The notes below the pieces were generated by a model, which saw only the letters and a list, made by a program, of their open reading frames with translations, did no database searches and was not told the origin of the DNA. Shown here in pieces: positions 37,375 to 45,317 of a stretch of 64,000 bases of DNA (position 1 is the stretch's first letter; every line of letters starts with the position of its first letter). The translations under genes and the position numbers were made by a program. The DNA comes from Lichenibacterium minor (GTDB taxonomy: Bacteria > Pseudomonadota > Alphaproteobacteria > Rhizobiales > Beijerinckiaceae), in NCBI RefSeq assembly GCF_004137685.1, contig NZ_QYBB01000002.1, positions 248,001-312,000 of the forward strand, read 5' to 3'.

Positions 37375-38298
37375 TCAGCTCGAGTCCCGATGCCCCGCCG
37401 CCACGGCGCGGATGGCGTCGGCCAACGCTTCGGCGGCCGGCGACAGGGCCGCGCCGACGCGCGTCGTCAGCCCCACGGGCCCCAGCGTGTCCCGCGTGTC
37501 GACCGGGAGCAGCGCGAGGGCGCCGATCTCGACGTCGTGCGCCACCACGCCTTCGGAGATGATCCACACGGCGTCGGTGGTCGAAACGGTGCCGCGGCCG
37601 AAGGCCGTCGACACGGTCTCGACAGCGTCGTCGGGAGCCGCGACGCCGAGCGACAGCAGGAGCCGGTCGACGGCGGGGCGGATGATGGAGCCGGGCGGCG
37701 GGAGCAGCATGGGGAAGCCGGCGAGGCGGTCGGGCAGGGCCCGGCCGCCGCACAAGGGGTGCCCCGGCCTCACCGCCAGCACCACCCGCTCCGAATACAG
37801 GTGCTCGAAGCCGAGGCCCGCCATGCGGTCGGGCTCGCCCATGCGGCCCACCACCATGTCGACCTCGCCGTGGCGGAGCTGGGCCTGCAGCACGTCGTTC
37901 GGCCCCGTGACGACGCGGGCGCGGGCGGCGAGGCCGAGGCGCCGGAAGTCCTCCACGGCGCGGGGCAGGATGCGCGCCGACACGGTCGGCAGCGCGCCGA
38001 CGACCACCACGGCGACCGCCGGGCCGCGCGCCTGGCGCGCCGCCGCGACGCCCTGGGCGAGCGCGCCGACCGCCGCGGCGGCATGGCGCTGGAACACCGC
38101 GCCGAACGCCGTGAGGCGGAAGGGGCCGGCGCCGCGCTCGACCAGCGGCGGCCCGAGCAGGTCCTCGAGCTCGCGGATGGTCTTGGAGATGGCGGGCTGG
38201 CTCACGTGGAGCTCGGCCGCGGCCCGCGCGAAGCCCCGGAGGCGCGCCACCGCCAGGAAGGTGGCGAGGTGGCGCAGCTTGATGGCGGGATCGAGCAT
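37375..38298 (-). CDS. pcaQ: LysR-type regulator of protocatechuate catabolism
   Basis: A 307-residue LysR-type activator. The N-terminal helix-turn-helix is L-R-H-L-A-T-F-L-A-V-A...V-S-Q-P-A-I-S-K-T-I-R-E-L-E (about 8-45), and the C-terminal two-lobed effector domain follows. The N-terminus M-L-D-P-A-I-K-L-R-H-L and the divergent position next to a pob/pca cluster are those of PcaQ, which activates pca genes in response to beta-carboxymuconate or its lactone. ATG at 38298 is chosen over the longer frame because it gives the LysR start. A matching operator lies in the divergent gap. Confidence 0.9.
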   Translation of the reverse strand: MLDPAIKLRHLATFLAVARLRGFARAAAELHVSQPAISKTIRELEDLLGPPLVERGAGPFRLTAFGAVFQRHAAAAVGALAQGVAAARQARGPAVAVVVVGALPTVSARILPRAVEDFRRLGLAARARVVTGPNDVLQAQLRHGEVDMVVGRMGEPDRMAGLGFEHLYSERVVLAVRPGHPLCGGRALPDRLAGFPMLLPPPGSIIRPAVDRLLLSLGVAAPDDAVETVSTAFGRGTVSTTDAVWIISEGVVAHDVEIGALALLPVDTRDTLGPVGLTTRVGAALSPAAEALADAIRAVAAGHRDSS

Positions 38299-38404
38299 GG
38301 GGGTCCGCGGGCTTCCGGTGACGCCACGACGAAGGCACGCCTTCCTCGTCCCGTGCCGGAGCACGATGGACGGGGAGGCGAAGCCGCGGCGAGGCACGGC
38401 GGGT

Positions 38405-38420
38405 ATAACCCGGCGGTTAT
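38405..38420. promoter_or_regulatory. PcaQ-type operator
   Basis: ATAACC-CGGC-GGTTAT, a perfect palindrome of two 6-base arms around 4 bases. The known PcaQ motif in rhizobia is ATAACC-N4-GGTTAA. It lies between pcaQ (start 38298) and pobA (start 38518), about 100 bases from each, as expected for a shared LysR site. Confidence 0.85.
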
Positions 38421-38517
38421 CGGCCCGCGTCCAAATCTCATTTTACAGCCGCTCCGCCGCGGGTCTAACCTCCCCGCCATGGCGCCGCGGCGCGCCGGGC
38501 AGGGGGGGCGACACCGA

Positions 38518-39720
38518 ATGGCCGAGGGGCGGGGCAGGACGCGGCGGCAGGTCGCCGTCATCGGGGCGGGGCCGGCCGGCATGCTGCTCGGCCACATGCT
38601 GCGCCAGCACGGCATCGACGTCGTCGTCCTGGAGCGGCGCGACCGCGCCTACGTCGAGGGTCGGGTGCGCGCCGGCGTGCTGGAACAGGGCACCGCGGCG
38701 CTGATGGCGCGGCTCGGGCTCGACGGCCGCCTCAAGCGCGAAGGCCTCGTCCATTCCGGCACGAAGCTGTCGGTCGATGGCGACACGTTCCGCATCGACT
38801 TCGCCGAACTCACCGCGGGCGCCACCGTCACGGTCTACGGCCAGCAGGAGGTGATGAAGGACCTGTTCGACGCCGCCGAGGCCCGCGGGCTCGACATGGT
38901 GTTCGACGCCGAGGATCTCCGGATCGAGGACATCGACACCGACACGCCGTGCGTGCGCTACCGCCGCGCCGGCGCCGACCATGCGGTCGAATGCGACGTG
39001 GTGGCGGGCTGCGACGGGTTCCACGGCGTCAGCCGGGCGGCCATCCCGGCGGGCGTGCTCAAGACCTACGAGCGCGTCTATGGCTTCGGCTGGCTCGGCA
39101 TCCTGGCCGACGTGCCCCCGGCCGACCACGAGCTGATCTACTGCAGCCATGAGCGCGGCTTCGCCCTGGCGTCCATGCGCTCGGAAACGCGCAGCCGCTA
39201 CTACCTGCAATGCGCCGTCGACGAGCGGATCGAGGACTGGCCCGACGAGCGCTTCTGGGACGAGCTGTGCCTGCGCCTCGGCCCGGAGGTCGCCGCGCGG
39301 GTCACGCGCGGGCCGTCCTTCGAGAAGACGGTGGCGCCGCTGCGGAGCTTCGTGGGCGAGCCGATGCGCCACGGCCGCCTGTTCCTGGCCGGGGACGCCG
39401 CCCATATCGTGCCGCCCACCGGCGCCAAGGGCATGAACCTCGCCGTGTCGGACGTGACGATGCTGGGCGAAGCGCTGGTCGCGTTCTTCGCGGAAGGGTC
39501 GACGGCGGGCATCGACGGCTATTCGGCCCGCGCCCTGGCCCGGGTGTGGAAGGCCGAGCGGTTCTCGTGGTGGTTCACCGGGCTGATGCACCGCTTCCCC
39601 GACACGGACCCCTTCGCCCGCAAGATGCAGGTGGCGGAGCTCGCCTACATCCGCGGCTCCCGCGCCGCCCAGACCACGCTGGCCGAAAACTACGTCGGCC
39701 TGCCGATGGGGCCGGCATGA
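38518..39720 (+). CDS. pobA: 4-hydroxybenzoate 3-monooxygenase
   Basis: A 400-residue FAD hydroxylase that converts 4-hydroxybenzoate to protocatechuate with NADPH and oxygen. The FAD fold is V-I-G-A-G-P-A-G-M-L-L. The P. fluorescens-type residues Y-G-Q-Q-E and the D-G motif in C-D-G-F-H-G are present, and the second FAD motif is G-D-A-A-H-I-V-P-P-T-G-A-K-G-M-N-L-A. Length is close to the usual 390-394, with an eight-residue basic extension. It is the first gene of the plus-strand cluster after the PcaQ operator. Confidence 0.95.
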   Translation: MAEGRGRTRRQVAVIGAGPAGMLLGHMLRQHGIDVVVLERRDRAYVEGRVRAGVLEQGTAALMARLGLDGRLKREGLVHSGTKLSVDGDTFRIDFAELTAGATVTVYGQQEVMKDLFDAAEARGLDMVFDAEDLRIEDIDTDTPCVRYRRAGADHAVECDVVAGCDGFHGVSRAAIPAGVLKTYERVYGFGWLGILADVPPADHELIYCSHERGFALASMRSETRSRYYLQCAVDERIEDWPDERFWDELCLRLGPEVAARVTRGPSFEKTVAPLRSFVGEPMRHGRLFLAGDAAHIVPPTGAKGMNLAVSDVTMLGEALVAFFAEGSTAGIDGYSARALARVWKAERFSWWFTGLMHRFPDTDPFARKMQVAELAYIRGSRAAQTTLAENYVGLPMGPA

Positions 39721-39757
39721 CTTCGGACACGAGGACGGCCCGTCGGCGTTCCGACCC

Positions 39758-39774
39758 GCGGGGCTCCGCCCCGC
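39758..39774. repeat. GC-rich hairpin repeat between pobA and pcaD
   Basis: GCGGGG-CTCCG-CCCCGC followed by ACCCCGC. It shares its core with the hairpin at 14067. The gap between pobA and pcaD is 109 bases and otherwise empty. The hairpin may lower read-through from pobA. Confidence 0.5.
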
Positions 39775-39829
39775 ACCCCGCCGAGGGCCGAAGGCCTGCG
39801 GAAAGCGACATGAGAAGGACACGCCGGCC

Positions 39830-40630
39830 ATGATCTTCGTCGAAAGCGGCGACGCCGTCATCCACGCCGAGCTGATCGGCGACCCCGAGGAACAGCCCGT
39901 CCTCTGCTTCGTGAACTCGCTCGGCACCGACTTCCGCATCTGGGACCAGGTGGCGGCGCATTTCGCCGAGGATTACTGCCTGCTGCTCTACGACAAGCGC
40001 GGCCACGGCCTGTCCGACCTCGGGCAGGGGCCCGTCACGATCGACCGGCACGTCGACGACCTCCTGGCGCTGGTCGACCATTTCGGCATCGACCGCTTCG
40101 GCGTCGTCGGCCTGTCGATCGGCGGCATGATCGCCCAGCGCCTCGCCGTCCGCGCCCCGGACCGCCTCGCCGCCCTGGTGCTCTGCGACACGGCCGCCAG
40201 GATCGGCGACGCCGAGGGCTGGAACAGCCGCATCGCCGCCATCGAGGCGGACGGCATCGACGCCATCGGCGACGCCGTGATGGAGCGCTGGTTCACCCCC
40301 GCCTACCGGGCCGAGGAGGACATGCCGCTGCGCGTGTGGCGCAACATGCTGACCCGCCAGTCCGCCAAGGGCTATGTCGCGTCCTGCGCCGCCATCCGCG
40401 ACGCCGACCTCACGGCCGACGCCGGCCAGATCGACGTGCCGACCCTCGTGGTGGTGGGCGACGGCGACCTGTCCACCCCGCCCGACCTCGTCCGCGCCAC
40501 GGCGGAGCTGATCCCCGGCGCGCGCTTCGCCGTGATCGAGGGCGCCGGCCACCTGCCCTGCATCGAGCGACCGGACGAGCTCGCCGCCCTCATCGGCGAC
40601 CTCCTCGACCAGGTGACCGACGATGACTGA
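39830..40630 (+). CDS. pcaD: 3-oxoadipate enol-lactonase
   Basis: A 266-residue alpha/beta hydrolase that opens 3-oxoadipate enol-lactone to beta-ketoadipate. The oxyanion region N-S-L-G-T-D is at about residue 25, and the nucleophile elbow G-L-S-I-G-G carries the catalytic Ser. The acid Asp is in G-D-G-D-L-S-T-P and the His in G-A-G-H-L-P-C. Length is normal. Its 3' end overlaps pcaC by 8 bases, so the genes are tightly coupled. Confidence 0.94.
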   Translation: MIFVESGDAVIHAELIGDPEEQPVLCFVNSLGTDFRIWDQVAAHFAEDYCLLLYDKRGHGLSDLGQGPVTIDRHVDDLLALVDHFGIDRFGVVGLSIGGMIAQRLAVRAPDRLAALVLCDTAARIGDAEGWNSRIAAIEADGIDAIGDAVMERWFTPAYRAEEDMPLRVWRNMLTRQSAKGYVASCAAIRDADLTADAGQIDVPTLVVVGDGDLSTPPDLVRATAELIPGARFAVIEGAGHLPCIERPDELAALIGDLLDQVTDDD

Positions 40631-41081
40631 CGACGCGCTCTACCGGCAGGGCCTCGCCGTCCGGCGCTCCGTGCTGGGCGAAGCCCACGTGGCGCGGGCG
40701 TCGGCGAGCGTCACGCCCTTCGACGCCGATTTCCAGCGCTTCATCACCGAAGGCGCCTGGGGCTCGGTGTGGTCGCGGCCGGGCTTCACCCGGCGCGAGC
40801 GGTCGGTGGTGACGTTGGCGCTGCTGGCGGCGCTCGGCCACCACGAGGAGGTGGCGCTGCACGTCCGCGCCACCGCCAACACCGGCGCCACGCCCGAGGA
40901 CGTCGCGGAAGCGATGCTGCATGTCGCCGTCTACGCCGGCGTGCCGGCCGCCAACAGCGCCATCAAGGTCGTGAAGCAGACCTACGCCGCCATGGCGGCG
41001 GAGGCCGCGGGGACCACGGATCCGGCCGGGGAGGCCGGCGCCGCGGCGCCGGCAGAAGACGAGGGAGGACGCCATGTCTGA
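40623..41081 (+). CDS. pcaC: 4-carboxymuconolactone decarboxylase
   Basis: A 152-residue AhpD-like-fold enzyme that decarboxylates gamma-carboxymuconolactone to the enol-lactone. Family segments are W-G-S-V-W-S-R-P-G-F-T-R-R-E-R-S, L-A-A-L-G-H-H-E-E (metal- and substrate-site His), and E-D-V-A-E-A-M-L-H-V-A-V-Y-A-G-V-P-A-A-N. The C-terminal 20 residues are an Ala/Glu-rich extension. The gene overlaps its neighbours on both sides by 8 bases, and no pcaDC fusion is present. Confidence 0.95.
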   Translation: MTDDALYRQGLAVRRSVLGEAHVARASASVTPFDADFQRFITEGAWGSVWSRPGFTRRERSVVTLALLAALGHHEEVALHVRATANTGATPEDVAEAMLHVAVYAGVPAANSAIKVVKQTYAAMAAEAAGTTDPAGEAGAAAPAEDEGGRHV

Positions 41082-41802
41082 CCACAGGGGCAGCTTCTAC
41101 GCGCGCGACCGGGACTGGCACCCGCCCGCCTACACGCCCGACTACAAGACCTCCGTGCTGCGCGCGCCCAAGCAGGCGCTGTTGTCGCTCGACAACACGA
41201 TCTCGGAGATGACGGGGCCGGTGTTCGGCCACGACATGCTGGGGCCGCGCGACGACGACCTCATCACCAACTGGTCGAAGACGGGCGACGCCATCGGGCA
41301 GCGCATCGTGGTGCACGGCCGCGTCCTCGACGAGAACGGCCGCGGCCTCCCGGGCGTTCTGCTGGAAGTCTGGCAGGCCAATGCCGGGGGGCGCTACCGC
41401 CACCACAAGGAAACCTACCACGCCGCGCTCGACCCGAACTTCGGCGGCTGCGGGCGCTGCATCACGGCCGCCGACGGCTCCTACCGGTTCCGCACCGTGA
41501 AGCCCGGCGCCTACCCCTGGCCGAACCGCGTCAACGATTGGCGCCCGGCGCACATCCACTTCTCGGTGTTCGGCCACGCCTTCGCGCAGCGGCTGGTGAC
41601 GCAGATGTATTTCGAGGGCGATCCGATGATCTGGCAGTGCCCGATCGTCGGCACCATCCCCGACAAGCGCGGCGTCGAGCAGCTCATCGCGGCGCTCGAC
41701 CGGCGGAACACCACCCACATGGACGCTCTGGCCTACGAGTTCGACATCGTGCTCCGCGGCCGGCGCGCGACCCTGTTCGAGAACCGGATGGAGGGGACCT
41801 GA
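41074..41802 (+). CDS. pcaH: Protocatechuate 3,4-dioxygenase beta subunit
   Basis: A 242-residue catalytic subunit of the intradiol dioxygenase that opens protocatechuate to beta-carboxymuconate. The Fe(III) site is expected from Tyr and His in R-Y-R-H-H-K, P-W-P-N-R-V-N-D-W-R-P-A-H-I-H-F-S (His-x-His) and the Tyr that precedes it. The start overlaps pcaC. The stop overlaps the pcaG start (TGATG), giving strict stoichiometric coupling of the two subunits. Confidence 0.96.
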   Translation: MSDHRGSFYARDRDWHPPAYTPDYKTSVLRAPKQALLSLDNTISEMTGPVFGHDMLGPRDDDLITNWSKTGDAIGQRIVVHGRVLDENGRGLPGVLLEVWQANAGGRYRHHKETYHAALDPNFGGCGRCITAADGSYRFRTVKPGAYPWPNRVNDWRPAHIHFSVFGHAFAQRLVTQMYFEGDPMIWQCPIVGTIPDKRGVEQLIAALDRRNTTHMDALAYEFDIVLRGRRATLFENRMEGT

Positions 41803-42428
41803 TGGTTCAGCGCCGCGACGACCTGAAGGAATCGCCGTCGCAGACGGCGGGCCCCTACGTCCACATCGGCACCAACCCCAACTGGGTCGAGATCACCGGC
41901 GTGTGGCAGGGCGACCTCGGCCTCGTGCTGGTCGGGCCCGACACGAAGGGCGAGCGCGTGCTGATCAAGGGCCGCATCTTCGACGGGCTCGGCAAACCCC
42001 TCAACGACGCCCTGGTGGAGATCTGGCAGGCCGACGCCGACGGGCTCTACAACAGCCCGGAGGAACGGCGGGGCAGGGCGGACCCCAACTTCGTCGGATG
42101 GGGCCGCCAGCCCACGGATCGCGACACGGGCGAGTTCCGCTTCGAAACCATCAAGCCCGGCCGCGTCCCCTACGGGGACGGACGCCCGATGGCGCCGCAC
42201 ATCACGGTCTACATCGTGGCGCGGGGCATCAACATCGGGCTGCACACGCGGCTCTACTTCGGCGACGAGGCGGCCGCCAACGCCGAATGCCCGGTGCTGA
42301 ACCGCATCGAGCACCCGGGCCGGCGGCAAACCCTGGTTGCGCCGCGGGGCGAGGAAGCCGGCCTGCCGGCCTACACCTTCGATGTCCACCTGCAGGGGCA
42401 CCACGAGACGGTGTTCTTCGATGTGTGA
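41802..42428 (+). CDS. pcaG: Protocatechuate 3,4-dioxygenase alpha subunit
   Basis: A 208-residue partner of PcaH. The N-terminus K-E-S-P-S-Q-T-A-G-P-Y-V-H-I-G is the family opening. The fold is the same beta sandwich as PcaH, with M-A-P-H-I-T-V-Y-I-V in the place of the iron-site His pair. As in other alpha subunits the full ligand set is missing, so iron is held by PcaH only. It follows pcaH by a one-base overlap. A 150-base gap with repeats separates it from pcaB. Confidence 0.95.
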   Translation: MVQRRDDLKESPSQTAGPYVHIGTNPNWVEITGVWQGDLGLVLVGPDTKGERVLIKGRIFDGLGKPLNDALVEIWQADADGLYNSPEERRGRADPNFVGWGRQPTDRDTGEFRFETIKPGRVPYGDGRPMAPHITVYIVARGINIGLHTRLYFGDEAAANAECPVLNRIEHPGRRQTLVAPRGEEAGLPAYTFDVHLQGHHETVFFDV

Positions 42429-42448
42429 GGGCGGTGCGGTGCCCGCCT

Positions 42449-42575
42449 CCTCCCGCGGGAGGGGAGGGGGCGGCCCGGCGAAGCCGGATCGGACGAGGGG
42501 GGCCGCCACGCGCCGGGGCTTCCCCGCCCGTCGCCCCTTCGCATCTGCACCTTCTCCCGCGGGCGGGACGAGAAG
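42449..42575. repeat. Intergenic palindromic repeats, family A, between pcaG and pcaB
   Basis: A 14-base palindrome CCTCCCGCGGGAGG (42449-42462) is followed by GGCGAAGCCGGATCGGACGAGGGG, the tail seen with family A. A second arm, CTTCTCCCGCGGGCGGGACGAGAAG, lies at the far end (42551-42575), just before pcaB. Two partial copies seem to face each other. Confidence 0.5.
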
Positions 42576-42578
42576 CTC

Positions 42579-43619
42579 ATGACCCTCCTGTCCGCCCTCG
42601 CCGGCGATCCCGAACTCGAAGCGCTCTTCACCGACGCGGCCGACCTCGCCGCCATGCTGCGCTTCGAATCCGCCCTGGCCGAGGCCCAGGCGGCGGCCGG
42701 CCTGATCCCGGCGGAGGCCGCCGCCGGCATCGCGGACGTCTGCGCCGGTTTCACGCCGGACTGGGCCGCGCTCCGCGCCGGCCTCGCCCGTGACGGCGTC
42801 GTCGTGCCGGAGCTCGTCCGCCAACTCCGCGCGACTTCGAATGCGATATATGCGAAATACATTCACGTCGCGGCGACCAGCCAGGACGTGATCGACACGG
42901 GCCTCGCGCTCCGCCTCGCCCCGGCGCTGGACGTCCTCGACCTCCGCCTCGACGCGCTCGATGCCGCGCTGGCCGCCCTGTCGGCCCGCGACGGCGCGGC
43001 CCCCCTCATGGCCCAGACCCGCATGCAGCGCGCGCTGCCCTTCACCGCCGCCGACAAGGTGGACACGTGGCGGGGGCCGCTGCCGCGCCACCGCGCGCGG
43101 CTCGCCGAGCTCCGCCCGCGCCTGATCCGCCTGCAGCTCGGCGGACCCGTCGGCACACGGGCGGAACTCGGCCCGCAGGCCGGCGCGGTCGCCGAACGCA
43201 TGGCGGGGCGCCTCGGCCTCGCCGACGCCCCGGCCTGGCATTCGCAGCGCGACGGGGTGGTCGAGTTCGGCGGGTGGCTGGCGCTCGTCTGCGGCAGCCT
43301 CGGCAAGATGGGGCAGGACGTCGCCCTCATGGTGCAGAACGAGGTGGGCGCGGCGAAGCTGGCCGGCGGCGGCACCTCATCGGCCATGGCCCACAAGTCC
43401 AACCCCGTGCCGGCGGAGCTCCTGGTCGCGCTCGCACGCTACGCCGCCGGCCTGTCGGGCACGCTGACGGGAGCCATGGTCCACGAGAACGAGCGCTCCG
43501 GCGCCGCCTGGACGCTGGAATGGCTCGTGCTGCCCGGGCTCGTCGTGGCGGCCGGCGCCGCGCTCGCCACGGCGCTGTCGCTGATCGAGAACCTGTCCTT
43601 CCCGTCCCGTCCCGCCTGA
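42579..43619 (+). CDS. pcaB: 3-carboxy-cis,cis-muconate cycloisomerase
   Basis: A 346-residue member of the fumarase/aspartase superfamily that lactonises beta-carboxymuconate to gamma-carboxymuconolactone. The superfamily loop G-G-T-S-S-A-M-A-H-K-S-N-P-V carries the catalytic Ser. Conserved A-A-T-S-Q-D-V-I-D-T (the C1 region) and T-R-M-Q-R-A-L-P are present. It is about 100 residues shorter than Pseudomonas PcaB but like the short rhizobial enzymes. It ends 9 bases before the BKACE gene. Confidence 0.93.
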   Translation: MTLLSALAGDPELEALFTDAADLAAMLRFESALAEAQAAAGLIPAEAAAGIADVCAGFTPDWAALRAGLARDGVVVPELVRQLRATSNAIYAKYIHVAATSQDVIDTGLALRLAPALDVLDLRLDALDAALAALSARDGAAPLMAQTRMQRALPFTAADKVDTWRGPLPRHRARLAELRPRLIRLQLGGPVGTRAELGPQAGAVAERMAGRLGLADAPAWHSQRDGVVEFGGWLALVCGSLGKMGQDVALMVQNEVGAAKLAGGGTSSAMAHKSNPVPAELLVALARYAAGLSGTLTGAMVHENERSGAAWTLEWLVLPGLVVAAGAALATALSLIENLSFPSRPA

Positions 43620-43628
43620 GAGTTCGCC

Positions 43629-44459
43629 ATGCCGTCCCCCGTCGTCATCGCCGTCGCCATCACGGGCTCGGTGCCCCGCAAGAAGGACAACCCCGCCCTG
43701 CCGGTGACGCCGGCCGAGCAGGTCGAGTCGACCCACGCCGCCTTCGAGGCCGGCGCCACGCTGGTGCACGTCCACGTGCGCGAGCCCGACGAATCGCCCT
43801 CGTCGGACCCCGAGCTGTTCCGGCAGGTGCAGGAGGGCGTGCGGAAGCACTGCCCCGGCATGATCGTGCAGTTCTCGACCGGCGGCCGCGGCCGCACCCC
43901 GGCGCAGCGTTCCGCCGCTCTGGAGTTCCGGCCCGACATGGCGTCGCTGTCGACGGGCTCGGTCAACTTCCCCTCGGCCGTCTACGAGAACCAGCCGCCG
44001 CTCGTCGACGAGCTGGCGGGCAAGATGAAGCTCCACGGCATCAAGCCGGAGATCGAAGTCTTCGACCTGTCCCACATCCACGGCGCCAAGCGCCTCGTCG
44101 ACGCCGGCCTGATGGACCGCCACGCCCACCTGCAGTTCGTGCTGGGCGTGAAGAACGCCATGCCGGCGATGGAGCGCCTGCTCAAGGCGCTGGTCGAGGA
44201 AGGCTACGCGGCGCTGCCCGACATGACCTGGACGGCGGCGGGCATCGGCCGCCACCAGAGCGAGGTGGCCGATTGGGCGCTGGGGCTCGGCGGCCACGTC
44301 CGCACCGGGCTGGAGGACAACATCCGCATAGCCAAGGACCGCCTCGCGTCCGGCAACGCCGAGCTCGTGCGGGTCGCCGCCGACCTCGTGGCCAAGCACG
44401 GCCGCACCGTCGCGACCCCCGCGGAAGCCAGGGCCCTGCTGCGCCTTCCGGGCGCCTGA
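43629..44459 (+). CDS. Beta-keto acid cleavage enzyme (BKACE, DUF849)
   Basis: A 276-residue TIM-barrel zinc enzyme. The metal His pair is in V-H-V-H-V-R-E, with the typical opening V-I-A-V-A-I-T-G-S-V and the later F-D-L-S-H-I-H segment. BKACEs condense a beta-keto acid with acetyl-CoA to give acetoacetate and a new acyl-CoA. The cluster lacks pcaI, pcaJ and pcaF, and this gene follows pcaB by 9 bases, so I infer it acts on beta-ketoadipate, forming succinyl-CoA and acetoacetate. The sequence alone does not fix the substrate. Confidence 0.88.
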   Translation: MPSPVVIAVAITGSVPRKKDNPALPVTPAEQVESTHAAFEAGATLVHVHVREPDESPSSDPELFRQVQEGVRKHCPGMIVQFSTGGRGRTPAQRSAALEFRPDMASLSTGSVNFPSAVYENQPPLVDELAGKMKLHGIKPEIEVFDLSHIHGAKRLVDAGLMDRHAHLQFVLGVKNAMPAMERLLKALVEEGYAALPDMTWTAAGIGRHQSEVADWALGLGGHVRTGLEDNIRIAKDRLASGNAELVRVAADLVAKHGRTVATPAEARALLRLPGA

Positions 44460-44813
44460 CCCGCGATCGTCGCGCCGAAGGTGCGTCGGCGTGCCCGGCG
44501 CCGCGCGGGGGCATCCTCCTCCACCGGTTCTCGCGGCACCCGCGTGCACGGGCCCGGCGCCGTGGTGAGGCGACGTTAACGATGCCGCGTCTAGGCTCAG
44601 GGCGACGGCGGATTGCCGCGTGGGCGCGCTTTCCCCCAGCTTCATCGGGAGTTGTGGGAACGCCGCGCCGCTCGCGCGCATTCGAAAATCCGGAAGGCTC
44701 GTTCCATCGGCGATTGCCGCCGCGGGCTTCCCCGGACTACGCTCGAGGATTAGGCCTGTTCCGGTTCGACGGCGCGGGTCCGAGGACGGCATCGGGACAG
44801 CAGGAGACCTGAG
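44460..44813. other. Intergenic region with a possible EcfG-like promoter
   Basis: About 354 bases with no gene. GGAAC at 44657-44661 and CATT at 44679-44682, 17 bases apart, weakly resemble an EcfG promoter (consensus GGAAC-N16/17-CGTT) for the SWIB gene. An AGGAGA ribosome-binding site stands just before that gene. Confidence 0.35.
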
Positions 44814-45233
44814 ATGGCGACGAAGAAGGCGACCACCGAGGCGGCCGAAAAGCCCGCCCCCAAGGACAAGACCGAGAAGGTCACCGAGGAGGAGCGGGTG
44901 CCGAAGGGCGCCGCCGCCAAGAAGAGCACCGGCAAGGCCCCCAAGGAGGAGAAGGTGTCGGAAGCCGACGCCAAGACGTCGACCAAGGGCCCCGCCAAGG
45001 CGCTGGGCAAGCCCGTGACCCCGTCCAAGGACCTCGCCGAGATCGTCGGCGCCGAGCCGCTGCCGCGCACCGCCGTGGTCAGCAAGATGTGGGACTACAT
45101 CCGCAAGCACGAGCTGCAGAACCCCGCGGACAAGCGCGAAATCCTCGCCGACGACAAGCTGAAGGTCATCTTCGGCAAGGACAAGGCGACGATGTTCGAG
45201 CTCAACAAGCTGCTGTCCTCGCACCTCGCCTGA
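44814..45233 (+). CDS. SWIB/MDM2-domain protein
   Basis: A 139-residue protein. The first 65 residues are Lys/Ala/Glu-rich and disordered, resembling a histone-H1-like tail. The rest is a SWIB domain: L-A-E-I-V-G, P-R-T-A-V-V-S-K-M-W-D-Y-I-R-K-H-E-L-Q-N-P, and D-D-K-L-K-V-I-F-G-K-D. In eukaryotes SWIB belongs to chromatin remodelling complexes. Bacterial copies occur in chlamydiae, Methylobacterium and relatives; the role is not settled and DNA compaction is a guess. It is a single-gene unit. Confidence 0.9.
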   Translation: MATKKATTEAAEKPAPKDKTEKVTEEERVPKGAAAKKSTGKAPKEEKVSEADAKTSTKGPAKALGKPVTPSKDLAEIVGAEPLPRTAVVSKMWDYIRKHELQNPADKREILADDKLKVIFGKDKATMFELNKLLSSHLA

Positions 45234-45317
45234 CGGGCGGCCGGGCGCGCGGGGCGGGATGCGGTTGATCCGCCCCGCCCTTGGGCCTAGACCCGGGCGA
45301 CAGCCTCGGGCCTCCCC

